A stretch of 64,000 bases of DNA from Conoideocrella luteorostrata (Eukaryota > Ascomycota > Sordariomycetes > Hypocreales > Clavicipitaceae), in NCBI GenBank assembly GCA_032433595.1, contig JASWJB010000038.1:1-64000 (forward strand). Reading direction: 5' to 3'. The notes beneath the pieces are model-generated. The model did not search any database and was not told where the DNA came from. It was given only the letters and a program-made list of their open reading frames with translations. Below are positions 36,361 through 46,869 of this stretch, one piece after another. Within the stretch, counting starts at the first letter, position 1. The number at the start of each line of letters is the position of its first letter. Position numbers and translations under genes: made by a program.

Positions 36361-38643
36361 ATGACCGTCAGTCGGGACATCATCACCTTGTCAAACCCGG
36401 CATTGCTTGAAAAGGTTGACCTACTCCGTGATTGGAATATTGGCCAACATGTTCCTCTCCCTCAGGTAAGATCAGAGAACCGTATAAAGTATGATTCCAT
36501 AGAAGCTTACACATGAAATAGCTTGTGGTGGTCGGGGATCAAAGCTCAGGAAAATCTTCTTTACTGAGGAGCTTGAGTGGAATTCCGTTTCCTAGCGATC
36601 AAAGTCTTTGTACTCGCCACGTAACCCAAATCACATCTCGACGCGCTCCGGATGATTATGTTGATATACGCATCATTCCTGGCCCACACGCGTCAGAGGA
36701 GCACAGGAAGCATGTTGAACCATTTCACGAGAAGTCGTCGTCGGGACTGAAATTTCGGGAGCAGTTTATGGACATCTTGAAGAAGGTTAGTAAGTCTGAA
36801 TAATTCTGATCAAATTCGACAGCTCAAGGATGATTAGGCCAATGTAAAAATGGGTTTGCGGGACGACCTCTCGAGCAAGGACGGCGCCGTATTTAGCGAG
36901 GATGTCCTTAAGATCGAGGTGCATGGGCCTCAAGAAGACTATCTCACAATCATTGATGTCCCAGGGATTTTTCGGACCACAATGCAAGGAACCACCAAAG
37001 ATGACATGGTCATGGTGAGAGACATGGTAAAGAAATACGTCAGAGATGACCGCACTATTATATTGGCGGTGCTGCCGAGCAATGTCGACATTGCCACGCA
37101 AGAGATCTTGGAGCTTGCGGAAGAATACGACAAACACGGCGAGCGTACTCTTGGTGTGCTCACCAAGCCGGACTTGGTACTTGAACCCAATGCTCAGGCC
37201 GCCATTTGCAACCTTGTTCGAGGCAAGAAACGGCCACTCAATCTTGGTTACTTTCTCGTCCGCAACCTTGCAGCGAACAGCAGCAGCTCCGAGGACCAGT
37301 CGGAACTTGATCTGATTTTCCGCAAACAGCCATGGAGTGATCTTCCCCAGGATCGAGTTGGCATTCCAGCACTTAAAGAGCAGCTCAGTTCCCTCCTGGT
37401 CGATATCACCCGACGTGAGTTTCCTAAGTTGCTTCACGATATCGGCAATCAAATCAAAGAATGCAAGAAAGAGCTAGACAGCCTTGGACCGCCCCGCCAG
37501 GATGAGCGCCAGCAACGCATTTTTCTAAGTCATATTGCTGGGTCATTCCAGGATCTTGCTAGAGCAGCATTGGCCGCCGATTATAACGCAGACCCGGCTT
37601 TTGATCAAGATGAGCTTCGACTTATCACTCACGTGGTGAATATTACTGAAGTTTTCGCCACCGATTTCAGGCAAGCTGCCCATTCACGTCACTTCGAGGA
37701 AATCCAATTTGAGACGCCTGTTGAATATGATTCTGATTGCAAAGAATCTCTACCAGATGAGTTGATGATAGACAACATACGGACTCTACTTCAAAAGGCG
37801 AGAGTAGATGAAGTTACGCCGGGGGAGCTCGCTGAACTAGGCGACATTGTTGTCCCTTCGCATAAACTCATATCGCCCCGCGGCAATTTTACTACATGGA
37901 TAAACGACGCGTACTTGAAATCCAGGGGACTCGATCTTGGTAACTTCAACTCAAACTTGGTATCTATGGCATTTACTGAGCAATCGCGCAAGTGGGGTGA
38001 CATGACCAAAGTCTATATGAGCAGAGTCATTATCACCCTTCATCGTTTTATTGCCGCCACACTCCACTCAGTTTGCCCAGAGGACATAGCGCGACGCCAG
38101 CTGCAGTCTGAGATCCTGGGAGATCTAGTGGATCGCTACAAGATGGCAATGGCTCAGGCGGACCTGCTGATTGAAGTCGAGCGGCGCGAGCAGCCTTGTA
38201 CTCTCAACCGAAAGTTTACTCAGGCTCTCGCTGAAGCTCAGGGATACCGAATAACTGAGCTACTGCGTCCTAAGGCTAGAAAAGACACAAAGCAGTTCGG
38301 AGAGCCTCAGAACATGGTGAATTTAGATGACATTGCCACAGCTGCCGAGGACAAGGGCAACATGGAGCAGGTGCAGGAGCAGATTCATGATATTATTCAG
38401 GCTTACTATAGTCTCGCAGTTGATCGCTTCATCGACAATTTGTTTCAACAAGCTGTTGGCCACTACCTGTTGCATGGTCCTCACAGTCCGCTGAAGGTTT
38501 TCGCTCAAGACTGGGTTATCAGCCTGGAACCCGAGCAGCTCGAGCGAATCGCCGGTGAGACTAAGTCCGCTAAGAGGCACCGTTCAAAACTTACGAAGAA
38601 GATTGACGATTTATCTCGTGCCTGGAAGATCCTTAAAACTTAG
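36361..38643 (+). CDS. Dynamin-superfamily GTPase, Mx-like
   Basis: A large GTPase of 724 residues in three exons: 36361-36465, 36522-36785 and 36838-38643, with introns of 56 and 52 nt, all in phase 0. The G domain is complete: P-loop GDQSSGKSS (40-48), switch I Thr in SLCTRHVTQI, DVPG (163-166) and TKPD (232-235). A middle/stalk region follows, and a GED-like segment, IIQAYYSLAVDRFIDNLFQQ, lies near the end. There is no PH domain, membrane segment or proline-rich tail, as in Mx-like and many fungal dynamin-like proteins. By family it should form helical oligomers and hydrolyse GTP. Its cargo or membrane is unknown. Fungal genomes often carry several such divergent copies, and this is not the Vps1 or Dnm1 housekeeping form. 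Confidence 0.9.
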
Positions 38644-39003
38644 CCATATCATACTCTTTCTATACAATGCAGCCTCGTCACAAATGTGCCGCCTTACCGT
38701 TTTAGCATAATTATATAAGCCGTCTAGTAACTCAATGACTGCATCAGTTAGTACGATGGTCCCTAAAGAACTATCACTTGACGTCAAGTTAGTGACTTGA
38801 CTGAAGTATATTTAATATAAAAATATTTTGATATTGTCTATCTCGAGCTAAGATGGAAAGGAGGAAAGCGAGCCGGGGGTAACCTAACGTGCACATACAG
38901 ATAGGTTCCTGGGTGACGATGTGGGCGAATGTAGATATATCACGCGACAATAGTCTAGACAGCCACCAAAGTCCAGCGACTGCGGCATCGGCCAGCACGC
39001 CCT
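38644..39003. other. Intergenic between convergent genes
   Basis: AT-rich 3' sequence of the dynamin and WSC genes; nothing else was seen. Confidence 0.6.
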
Positions 39004-39923
39004 TTACTGAGGAACAAACTTCCAATGCGAAACGTAATAGTCCCCGTAACGGGGGTTCCCGCCGCCACAGTCTTGCCGTTTGTCTCCGGGACAAGCATGG
39101 TTGCAGGTGTATTCACGGTCTTTGAGCTCTTTACCCATGTCCTGTCCATCGTCGGTGCAGTCTAATGTGAATAGTATATTAGCTGTGGGTTCTTCGGAAT
39201 TCCAGCTCCGTATTGACTCTCTTTCTGTCTGTTTCCCTCTTCCCCTTGTCTTCTCTTTTTTTTTTTTTTTTTAAATGGTTCGAGGAACAAAACTTACAGC
39301 AGGTATTATTCATGTCAAGAGTTATTCCGTATTTGCCATGTTTGCCAACGCAGAAGCGGGCGCATGAGTTGACCGTCATATTTGTCGCATCAGTGTACTT
39401 TGGACCAGTAAACTTAGACTGATCAGATTGGTAGCACTTGTTATCCGTTAATCCAGCCAGGTATCCCGGAGGGGTGACAAATTGCTCGTCGCCATAGAGG
39501 CTGAAGGCTTTGCTTCCGCCACAAGTAGCCGAGTCATCCCCGGAACATTTGTTAGAGCAAAGACTGTCGGGGGCAAACTTCGCGCCTGGTGATAAGCGGA
39601 ATCCGCAATCTGTTATCAGAGCAATGATTAGCCCATTTCAGAGCCAGCAGGAGAAATAATAGAATGAACGCTTCGCGATGGTACTGACAGCACGAGTAGT
39701 TATCCGAAGCAAACAGAGGATAGTCAGGTGAGCTGTTTTCCTGGCAGAATCGCTTGCATAGACTCGGAGAAGCCTTGACTTTTTGATAGTTGGCGATATT
39801 TAATACCAGTGGGCGGTTAAAGCCCTCGGCCCCTGGGGCAATGCATCCCAGATAGGGGGGGTTCTCTGCGGACACGCCTGCAGCGGCCAGGGAGAAGATT
39901 AACGAAGCGGAACTGGCACGCAT
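39004..39923 (-). CDS. Secreted protein with two WSC domains
   Basis: A secreted carbohydrate-binding protein. Exons 39923-39689, 39609-39298 and 39161-39004 join in phase (each with a split Tyr codon) to 234 residues. A signal peptide (MRASSASLIFSLAAAGVSAE) precedes WSC domain 1: YLGCIAPG, CKRFCQ, NYSCYCGFRL, CSNKCSGDDSATCGG and AFSLYG. Domain 2 follows: YLAGLTDNKCYQSD, CARFCVGKHGKYGITL, NTCYCTDD, CNHACPGDKRQDCGGG. The Cys pattern matches WSC modules that bind glucans or other glycans. There is no transmembrane helix or GPI tail, so unlike Wsc1-type stress sensors it should be released. The second intron (136 nt) carries a long T run. Domain order and splicing agree well. Confidence 0.92.
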
Positions 39924-41300
39924 GTTTGATTTATATGCTGTAAATAGGTGCTGGTTGTTCCTGGTTATTTTCTTGGGGGGGGGGGGAGGGCAAATCCGAA
40001 GTAAACGGAATGGAGCTGTAAACCACCAACGATTATGACTACATTGATAGGATGCCACGCTCGTGAGCTGCAAGCCTTTATATATTCATGGTATGGAATA
40101 AAGAGGTGGGGCAAAGTTTCTGCGGAGTATTTTTCCTATTATGAAAAACCTTTTCACAATAGTAAACAGTCTGTGATAGTATCGTCAGAGTTACCTAAAC
40201 GCACATACAGGTGGACTGTAGACGAGCCCGGGTCATACCGCATTGGGTCATAGCCGTCATGTTCTTGCTTTGTTACTCATTCGCAGATGAACTACAGAGT
40301 GGAGTGTGGATACTGGCAGGAAGGGGACCCTGAATTAATCTTATCATTGTTGCTAGCTGGGTAACGAAGGATAACAAGTGTGATGTGAGTTGCGTGCCGA
40401 ACAAGGCGGCTTCCGCATACTAGTAGGCTTCGTGCACATGGAGTATACATAGGGGCAAGTGGAGGGACATGCTTGGCGGCTTATTCGATCCAAACTTGCC
40501 AAGGTACTAACTAGGTCAACTAACTAACTAGCTAAGTCAAGCAGTTTTCCGTCCCACTGGTAATTTCGGTGTCTGCCAGATTTGGCCGCTGCGAACGGCG
40601 AAGGGAACCCATCAGTGCTGGCTAGATCAAATGTGATGCACAAAAAATAGCGTAGTCAGTCGCTAGCTAGAGGCTGTTTTTCTGTGGCAGTCAACCTCCT
40701 TATGTAACCCACACATCCATCGTGCAACAAAATGTGGCAAAAATAAAAAATAAATAAAAAAAAGAGCGGCCCAGACTGCTGGGTCTCCGTTGGCTACTAG
40801 TTTTGATCAACCAATTGATAGCCCTCGAGTAGTAGCTAGTTCCCGCTGTCATTACACAGAGCCGGCGTTTAACATCGGCTAAGCGGGTTATGAGTAAGAC
40901 CTCACGTTTTCCGACGCGGCTTTGCCCCTTCTCGCTCCACCAACAATTCCACCTCGGCACTTCCTGTCCTCGCCTTCTGCTCCGAACAAACTCTTGATGT
41001 ACCATCATCCGTCACAACACCGATCCCCCATCCCTCGAAGATATGCGTTTCCAATATCCGCGAAGCATACGCCGAAGAAATTCTACATTGCTCTGCTGAT
41101 CCGCCTGCACGAGTTGAAGCAGCACTGAATGCTTGAAAATCCGAGGCGTCGTGGGATCTCCTCACATAGCAAGTTGCCTATGGACATGGTATTTCGTGGG
41201 AGCGAATTCTAAGGCTTCTAAATTGTGTAGTTTGGATCGGTGTAACATCAGCTCGCAGATCATCATTTATTCCCGAGGCATCGATTTGAAATCATTGATG
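39924..41300. other. Intergenic; WSC-gene promoter and unassigned sequence
   Basis: A G run at about 39975-39987 sits just upstream of the WSC gene. One plus-strand frame at about 40917-41127 reads like protein (VLAFCSEQTLDVPSS, NIREAYAEEILHCSADPPAR) but lacks a start and is also open in antisense; it may be part of the relic that follows. Confidence 0.4.
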
Positions 41301-41701
41301 ATGAGCAATTTAAAAGGGGCAACAGTTGATCAACTACGGCATCAGTTCCACGAGTGGGCTGACGATGAACGTCCCCCTGCCGAACGGCTTGGATACTCTG
41401 GGGGTCCACGATGTAGCTTCTTCGTAGTTATGGATGAGGTGTGTCTAGAATCCATGGATCAGGACTGTGGCCCCGTGGTAAAACCTGTACAAGGAACAGG
41501 GTCTGCAGGCTATTCGTAGAGGAGATAGAGGAGTCGAGAGGGCCTGTACAGAAGGACTCTTTATGGGAAAGGGGCTTGACAGAAAATGAGCTTGAGATTG
41601 TGGGCCGGATGTATGTAGAAGTCGACGATTATGTGGCCGTTCAGGAACGATTAAGTGACCCTGGCAATTGGGAGGACGAGTATTTGCGGCCTTCGCAGTG
41701 A
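41301..41701 (+). pseudogene. Frameshifted relic of a small conserved fungal protein
   Basis: Coding-like text begins MSNLKGATVDQLRHQFHEWA and CSFFVVMDEVCLESMD, moves to another frame for LYKEQGLQAIRR, then to the third frame for EIEESRGPVQKDSLWERGLT and VAVQERLSDPGNWEDEYLRP with a stop at 41699-41701. The two shifts, near 41483 and 41520, each look like one extra base (CC for C; an extra G in GAGGAG). The pattern resembles a family of small fungal proteins with a FxVxDExxL core, whose function I do not know. No splice sites explain the joins. It lies directly upstream of the intact peptidase gene. Confidence 0.45.
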
Positions 41702-41967
41702 AGACATCAAGATGGCTTTGAGGATGCGCCTGGGTCTTGGGGACGAGCGACAATCTGCCAGCATTAGGGTGAAGAGTGAATGTCTATTATTTGCCGTGGG
41801 ATGGAGTGGCGCCATTGCCATTCTTACGAGCCGCCCCGCACCACAGTATGATGAGGTGTCACCATTGTCATCCTGCGCCCTTCCGGATATGCTATAACTA
41901 GAGGAGCTCGTCCGTAAAAGATGGACATGAACAGAATCTAGCATCACTTCGCGTTCCTCAGCTCATA

Positions 41968-43041
41968 ATGGCAACTCTACTTCCAAAAGCTTTAAAACGT
42001 GGCGACACCATCGCTTTCGTTTCGCCATCCGCCCGACTCAACCATGAACAACCTGCCGTGATGGCCCGGGCAACTAATGTCCTCAGCAAGGAGGGCTTCT
42101 CCGTCCGCGAGTTATTTGATGAGGACGCCGGGATCCAATCCTCTATCGAAAATCGGTTGAATGAGCTGCGCACTGCCTTTTCGGACCCCAAGATCAGCGC
42201 CATTATCTGCACCATTGGCGGTCCGTCATTTACGGAGCTAATACCCGCCCTTGTTGCGGACAAGGAACTCCATGCAGTAATTCGTGCCAACCCCAAGGTG
42301 GTGGTGGGATATTCAGATATAACCGGCCTTCATTGGACTTTACATGCGCTTACTGGGCTTCGTACGTTTTATGGACCAGGCGCCATTCCGGAGCTTGGAG
42401 AGCCGAGTCCATCTGATGAAGACGCTCCCGTCAGATTTTGCCTTCAGCATCTTCTTCGGGCGGTTACTGAGCCCAGCCCGGTTGGAGATGTCCCGCGATC
42501 ACGGATATATGCCCCCAAGCCTGCAGCGTTTTGGAACCATCCAACATCCATTCAGCCGCTAGAGCTCGCGGCTTCACCGCCTTGGATATGGATCAGACCC
42601 GGCAAAGCACAAGGCAGACTGTTTGGTGGCTGTCTTACTGTCATGGCACGTCTGAATGGGATTCGTGCAATTACGCCTGATTGGACAGGCAGAATTGTCT
42701 TTCTGGAAACTGCTCTAGGAGAAGATGAAATATCTGGCAACCCGCTGTACAAGGTGAGGGCAGGCATCGCAGATCTTGTCGCCCAAGGCGTCTTTGACGA
42801 GGCGGCAGGTTTGGTGGTTGGGCGACCATTTGGATACAATTCTGAAACAATGCAACATGATTACGTAGATGTGATCAAGGGGTTGTTGTGCGAGGGGAGA
42901 TTGGCTGCGAGACCGTTTCCGATTTTGTTCAATGTGGACTTTGGACATACCTCTCCGATGGTCACACTGCCTTTTGATGCATTGGCTGCTTTAGACTCCG
43001 AGGCTGATGCGTTCTCCATCTTGGAACCTGGTGTTGTTTGA
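41968..43041 (+). CDS. S66 serine peptidase, MccF/LD-carboxypeptidase family
   Basis: An intronless gene for 357 residues. The family has bacterial LD-carboxypeptidases that trim murein peptides and MccF, which inactivates the peptide-nucleotide antibiotic microcin C. The catalytic triad is visible: Ser116 in VVVGYSDITG, Glu247 in IVFLETALGEDE and His327 in FNVDFGHTSPM. Other family marks are RGDTIAFVSPSA at the start, TIGGPSFTELIPAL, and GRLFGGCLTVMARL. The oxyanion segment TIGG (rather than RGGYG) resembles the MccF branch. No signal peptide is seen, so it is probably cytosolic. In a fungus with no murein the substrate is unknown; detoxification of peptide conjugates is one guess. The bacterial family, the lack of introns and the broken neighbours suggest ancient transfer. 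Confidence 0.9.
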   Translation: MATLLPKALKRGDTIAFVSPSARLNHEQPAVMARATNVLSKEGFSVRELFDEDAGIQSSIENRLNELRTAFSDPKISAIICTIGGPSFTELIPALVADKELHAVIRANPKVVVGYSDITGLHWTLHALTGLRTFYGPGAIPELGEPSPSDEDAPVRFCLQHLLRAVTEPSPVGDVPRSRIYAPKPAAFWNHPTSIQPLELAASPPWIWIRPGKAQGRLFGGCLTVMARLNGIRAITPDWTGRIVFLETALGEDEISGNPLYKVRAGIADLVAQGVFDEAAGLVVGRPFGYNSETMQHDYVDVIKGLLCEGRLAARPFPILFNVDFGHTSPMVTLPFDALAALDSEADAFSILEPGVV

Positions 43042-43468
43042 ATAGAGACGCATATTTGGAGGGTGCCTGGTGTTTCTTGAACTTCTACTAGGAATAGGTT
43101 TCTCGATTTTTGTGGCGCAAATAGGATTACACTCTAATTTGAATAAAGCTTCGTAAAGTAGAACTGTACATCGATAAGGGCCTGTTTCCCCAGGTAGCAT
43201 ATATACCGTCAGTAATGCATGTATAGAATATGATGTGGGACACACATATAAGACGCAATGCAATGGACAAATTAGTACATCCCCAGCAGTCGCGGTGTAG
43301 TGAATACAGTAAGTAAGACATCTCCTGCCGGGGTGGTCTATATTGAACAAGTAACGAGCGATCTATGTTACATGCGAGAGCATCGCAAAAACCTGCATTA
43401 GTAACGAGCAAAAAACGTGGATGAATTAGGAGAGCCCTAGGCTACTCGTGCTTCCTCCTCTGACACCA
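43042..43468. other. Intergenic between convergent genes
   Basis: An AT-rich 3' region. No gene was seen. Confidence 0.6.
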
Positions 43469-44902
43469 TCAAAAGCCATGTTCTTCCGGCCATTGCAAAA
43501 GATCCGCTTCCGTATTAGCCCGCAGAACGGCCTTCCCCTTGTCATCCATTCGTTCAAGCATAGATTCATTGCTTGGTCTGGAGGGGCAAAGCAGACTTTG
43601 AAACTGCAGCATGTCGCAGATTTTGTTTGCGCCATTGATATCACTCGGAGAGACCGCGCCAACTTTTTTCATTGCGGTGTACCACGCTTCAGCAACTTTC
43701 CACCTTTCCAAATATTCCGCATCTCGGTTATTTGGCAAGGTGAAGTTACCGGATAGGATTGCTGCTTTGATGGCATGGTCGTCGTCGCGGATACTCCCAC
43801 CAATGTCACGGAGGCTATGGCCAAGCGTGAACTCGTCAAGTGGATAAGAGGTGTAAGAGAAGTCAAAGTCCACCATAGCTGTGATCCTCTTGGTGTCTTT
43901 GTCATACAACATGTTATTCGTCGCTGTGGCAAGTCAGAATAATGCAAGTCACTATGGAGTAGTGCAACGTACTGAAGTCTCCATGAATTACGTTCTTTCG
44001 ATGAAGATCAACACCCGCGAGGACTGTCTCCGGGCTGCCTCTACGCATAAAATTTTCAATTCTCGAGTCGACGCTATTGCGCTTTCAGCCTTGTATAACT
44101 GAGCTGTGAGCGGCTCGTTGCAGTTGAGCGCGTAACTCATTGAGCCTCCACTCAATGTAGGAGGCTGCGGGCTCTCTTCTTTGAAGGCAGTCGCTTGGCG
44201 GCTGATGATACGCCCAGTAGAGTCAAAGGTGAGTCCACCGATCTTAGTGACGCTCTCAGGCATTTCTGCTGTCTGGATTGCCCTTAAAATGGAGGCAAAT
44301 TGTTCCAAGACGTCCTGTTTGTCCTTAGCATTAAGAGAGGGGAATGTCGAGCCCAAGTCGACGCCACTTTTAAGCTCCGAAATCGTCCATCCAAACCGTT
44401 TTCACCGTTGGACATTTTGGCTGGCGCCCAGGCGTAGATATCTGGAACCAGCGGACCGAAGCCTGCTTGCACTATAGACTGGCGAACGATGTACTGCGTC
44501 GCGACATCATTCTCCACGCGGTTGGTGTTATTGACATCGCTGGCCGCAGGATTGCTAAGTTTAACCACTAGATGAGAGATGCCACGAGACGGGGCCTTGA
44601 CGGTCCCTGGCTACGTGCCGGGAAACAAGGAGGGCGGAACTGGCGTTGCTAGCTCCACCTTAAAGAGGTAGTTGTTGAAGGAATGGATGCATTCGTCATC
44701 GTATGCTGGAGTTGAGATCTTAGATGGCTGTAGTGGCATGATTAGGAACGGAGTCAGTTGTAGCCTCGAACGTGTCGGTTACTAACCTAAATGCCACGGC
44801 GTTGGAGCAATCGCTCCACGGCAACCATTCGGCGTTCGTAGCCTTCTCGATTAATACCGCTAGCCATCTTTTTTCGCTTTCGCAATTAAAGTTAACCGGC
44901 AA
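43469..44902 (-). pseudogene. Broken aminoglycoside-phosphotransferase-like kinase gene
   Basis: The minus strand carries most of a fungal APH/choline-kinase-fold protein: SEKRWLAVLIEKATNAEWLP, then CIHSFNNYLFKVELATPVPP, SHLVVKLSNPAAS, FGPLVPDIYAWAP, the catalytic HGDF-TTNNML (rebuilt across an intron with GTACGT donor) and the metal-binding MVDFDFSYTSYPLDEF. It is broken by an in-frame TAG at 44611-44613 where Gln is expected (CAG to TAG), by a one-base loss near 44393-44397 (a T run, between ENG and FGWTISELKSGVD), and by another near 44074-44078 before SRIENFMRRGSPET. The first intron also fails to close in phase. The family phosphorylates small molecules or proteins; this copy cannot be functional as read. 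A nonsense change plus two run-length shifts argues against mere sequencing error. Confidence 0.75.
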
Positions 44903-45735
44903 ACGGAATAATTAGGTGGAGTCTGTTTCAGACTGTAAGTGCTGGTTGCTGCTGCATTTTCATAAAAATACGAAGTACCTTGCACTAACTTGTCTTGACC
45001 GCCAAGGCAAAATAAGCCGCCAGCCTGGACCATCTGAAGAGGCTCGTAAAGTCCTATGCATGAAACTAGCAGCAATCGATCACTCTCATTAGCAACATGC
45101 GGTTGGCTGTAGGTTGCATGCAGGTAGGTCTATACGATCAAACAACAGCGTAACAAAATCTGCCAAGACGTCAAGACATTCACGTGATCAGTAGATTTAT
45201 AACGTTTTCAAAATGTCTAACGACGCTGTAGAAGCTGCCTTAGGTATTGATGGCATACATAGCTCTCGTGCAAGCATAGGAAGCGAGAGGGCAGGTAATG
45301 TCGCGGCCAAATGTCTCATGTCTCGTCAAAACTATGTTCAATGGAGCGGGATGAGATGATTGCCCCAATAGAGCGATAGAACATCTCAGGATACATTTGG
45401 TGCTGCTGAGGTACTCACTGGCTCAGAAAAGCTCCTGGTTCTCTGGTGGTTCATGCCATTACGAGCTTAGATCGGGCACCAACGTGGCGTGTGTTGTGTG
45501 TTGTGCATGTACAAAAGTCGCCTCCACGTGCGTGTTGGAGTGGAGAAAGTCGCGCCGGACCACCTTCCCGCATCTTTGGTCAGCATCAAGTAATCAAATT
45601 GCACGATCTAAGACTTGGCCACTTTGGGAAAGCGGGCCATTACGTTACGCTTAAGAATTGCTGAAAAAACCAAATTAATGCTAACTGCGCGGGCTTTAAA
45701 ACCGTAACGTCAGCTTTATTTCATTGTGATATAAT
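44903..45735. other. Intergenic, no supported gene
   Basis: A divergent gap between the kinase relic and the pirin gene, with only short open frames. Confidence 0.5.
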
Positions 45736-46869
45736 GTGAAATTCGCTTCATTCTGCCTTGCACGCGAATATTCTCTGTCTTTCCACGGCTCAATCTTCCT
45801 AGTATATATGTCTCGCTTCACTCTCTGGTCTGCAATTTTGGTCGCTTCAATATCCACCCTAATCATCATCACACCAAGCCTCAACAAGTACACGTCAATT
45901 ATACAAAACTTTCAAGAGAACATCAAAATCAGCAACTTGTTCACCGCCGACGCAATTTCATCGCAGCAGCAGCGACAAGACTCGTCCATGCTCAAGTCCG
46001 CCTCTAATATGTCCAAGTCTGTTCTTCGTCAGGCTACCATCACTCCGCACCGGTCGAGTACTCGTGGCCACAGCGACCATGGATGGCTCAACACATACCA
46101 TAGCTTCTCCTTTGCAGACTGGTTCAACCCCAAATTTACGCAATTCGGTTCGCTACGAGTCCTGAATGAGGACCGAGTCAGTGCCAATTCGGGGTTCCCC
46201 ACACACCCGCACCGGGACTTTGAGATCTTCAGCTATATTCTCTCCGGGGAGCTAACGCACAGAGACTCCATGTTGACAAAGGGCCAGGAGGGTGGTCAAT
46301 CGGAAAAGTTCTATAGGATGCATAGGGGAGATGTGCAGTTCACCACTGGTGGTACCGGCATTGCTCACTCTGAGTTCAATGAACACAAGTCAGACACGGT
46401 GCATTTTTTGCAGATATGGGCTCTCCCATGGAAGAAGGGCCTTCAACCGCGTTACCACACGCGCAACTTCAAGGATGAGGACAAGCGCAAAGACTTCGTC
46501 AAGATTCTCAGCCCTTTGAAAGCTGGTGAGGATGCTACCGCTCAGCAGGAGAAGGACGCTGAGGCTGTCCTGCCCAATACCATTCCCATCCACGCCGATT
46601 TTGTCATGGGTGCAGGTTTGATTGCCCCCGGAAAGAAGTTTGATTGGGCGGTTGGAGCCAACGCTACGCAGCAGAATAAGAGAAAAGTGTTTGTTCATGT
46701 GACCATGTGCAAAGGCGGCAAGGCCAGGATTCGGCTGGATGGAAGGGAGGATTCTGAACTTTCGGAAGGCGACGGTGCGTTTGTTGAAGGTGTTTTCGCC
46801 GGCGATAAACTGTCTGTTGAGAGCATCGGCTCCGAAGAGGCAGAGGTTGTCGTTTTGGACACCGCGTAA
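45736..46869 (+). CDS. Pirin-family bicupin with N-terminal membrane anchor
   Basis: A pirin-like bicupin of 377 residues from the first ATG, or 353 from the Met at 45808. The cupin core shows the metal-binding His/Glu set: FPTHPHRDFEIFSYILSGEL, then GDVQFTTGGTGIAHSEFN. It continues HFLQIWALPWKKGLQPRYHT, and the C-terminal cupin ends in EEAEVVVLDTA. Pirins bind iron; some have quercetin 2,3-dioxygenase activity and some act as transcription cofactors. Here a hydrophobic segment, LWSAILVASISTLIIITP, precedes the domain by about 50 residues, so the protein may be membrane-anchored or imported into mitochondria, which differs from soluble nuclear pirins. A Met close to the domain (MLKSASNMSKSV) would give a soluble form. 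The gene is intronless. Confidence 0.88.
   Translation: MKFASFCLAREYSLSFHGSIFLVYMSRFTLWSAILVASISTLIIITPSLNKYTSIIQNFQENIKISNLFTADAISSQQQRQDSSMLKSASNMSKSVLRQATITPHRSSTRGHSDHGWLNTYHSFSFADWFNPKFTQFGSLRVLNEDRVSANSGFPTHPHRDFEIFSYILSGELTHRDSMLTKGQEGGQSEKFYRMHRGDVQFTTGGTGIAHSEFNEHKSDTVHFLQIWALPWKKGLQPRYHTRNFKDEDKRKDFVKILSPLKAGEDATAQQEKDAEAVLPNTIPIHADFVMGAGLIAPGKKFDWAVGANATQQNKRKVFVHVTMCKGGKARIRLDGREDSELSEGDGAFVEGVFAGDKLSVESIGSEEAEVVVLDTA

Noticed and set aside
40902..41165. Open frames on both strands just before the 41.3-kb relic
   Set aside because: Both strands look equally plausible, no start or splice context; noted only as possible relic sequence.
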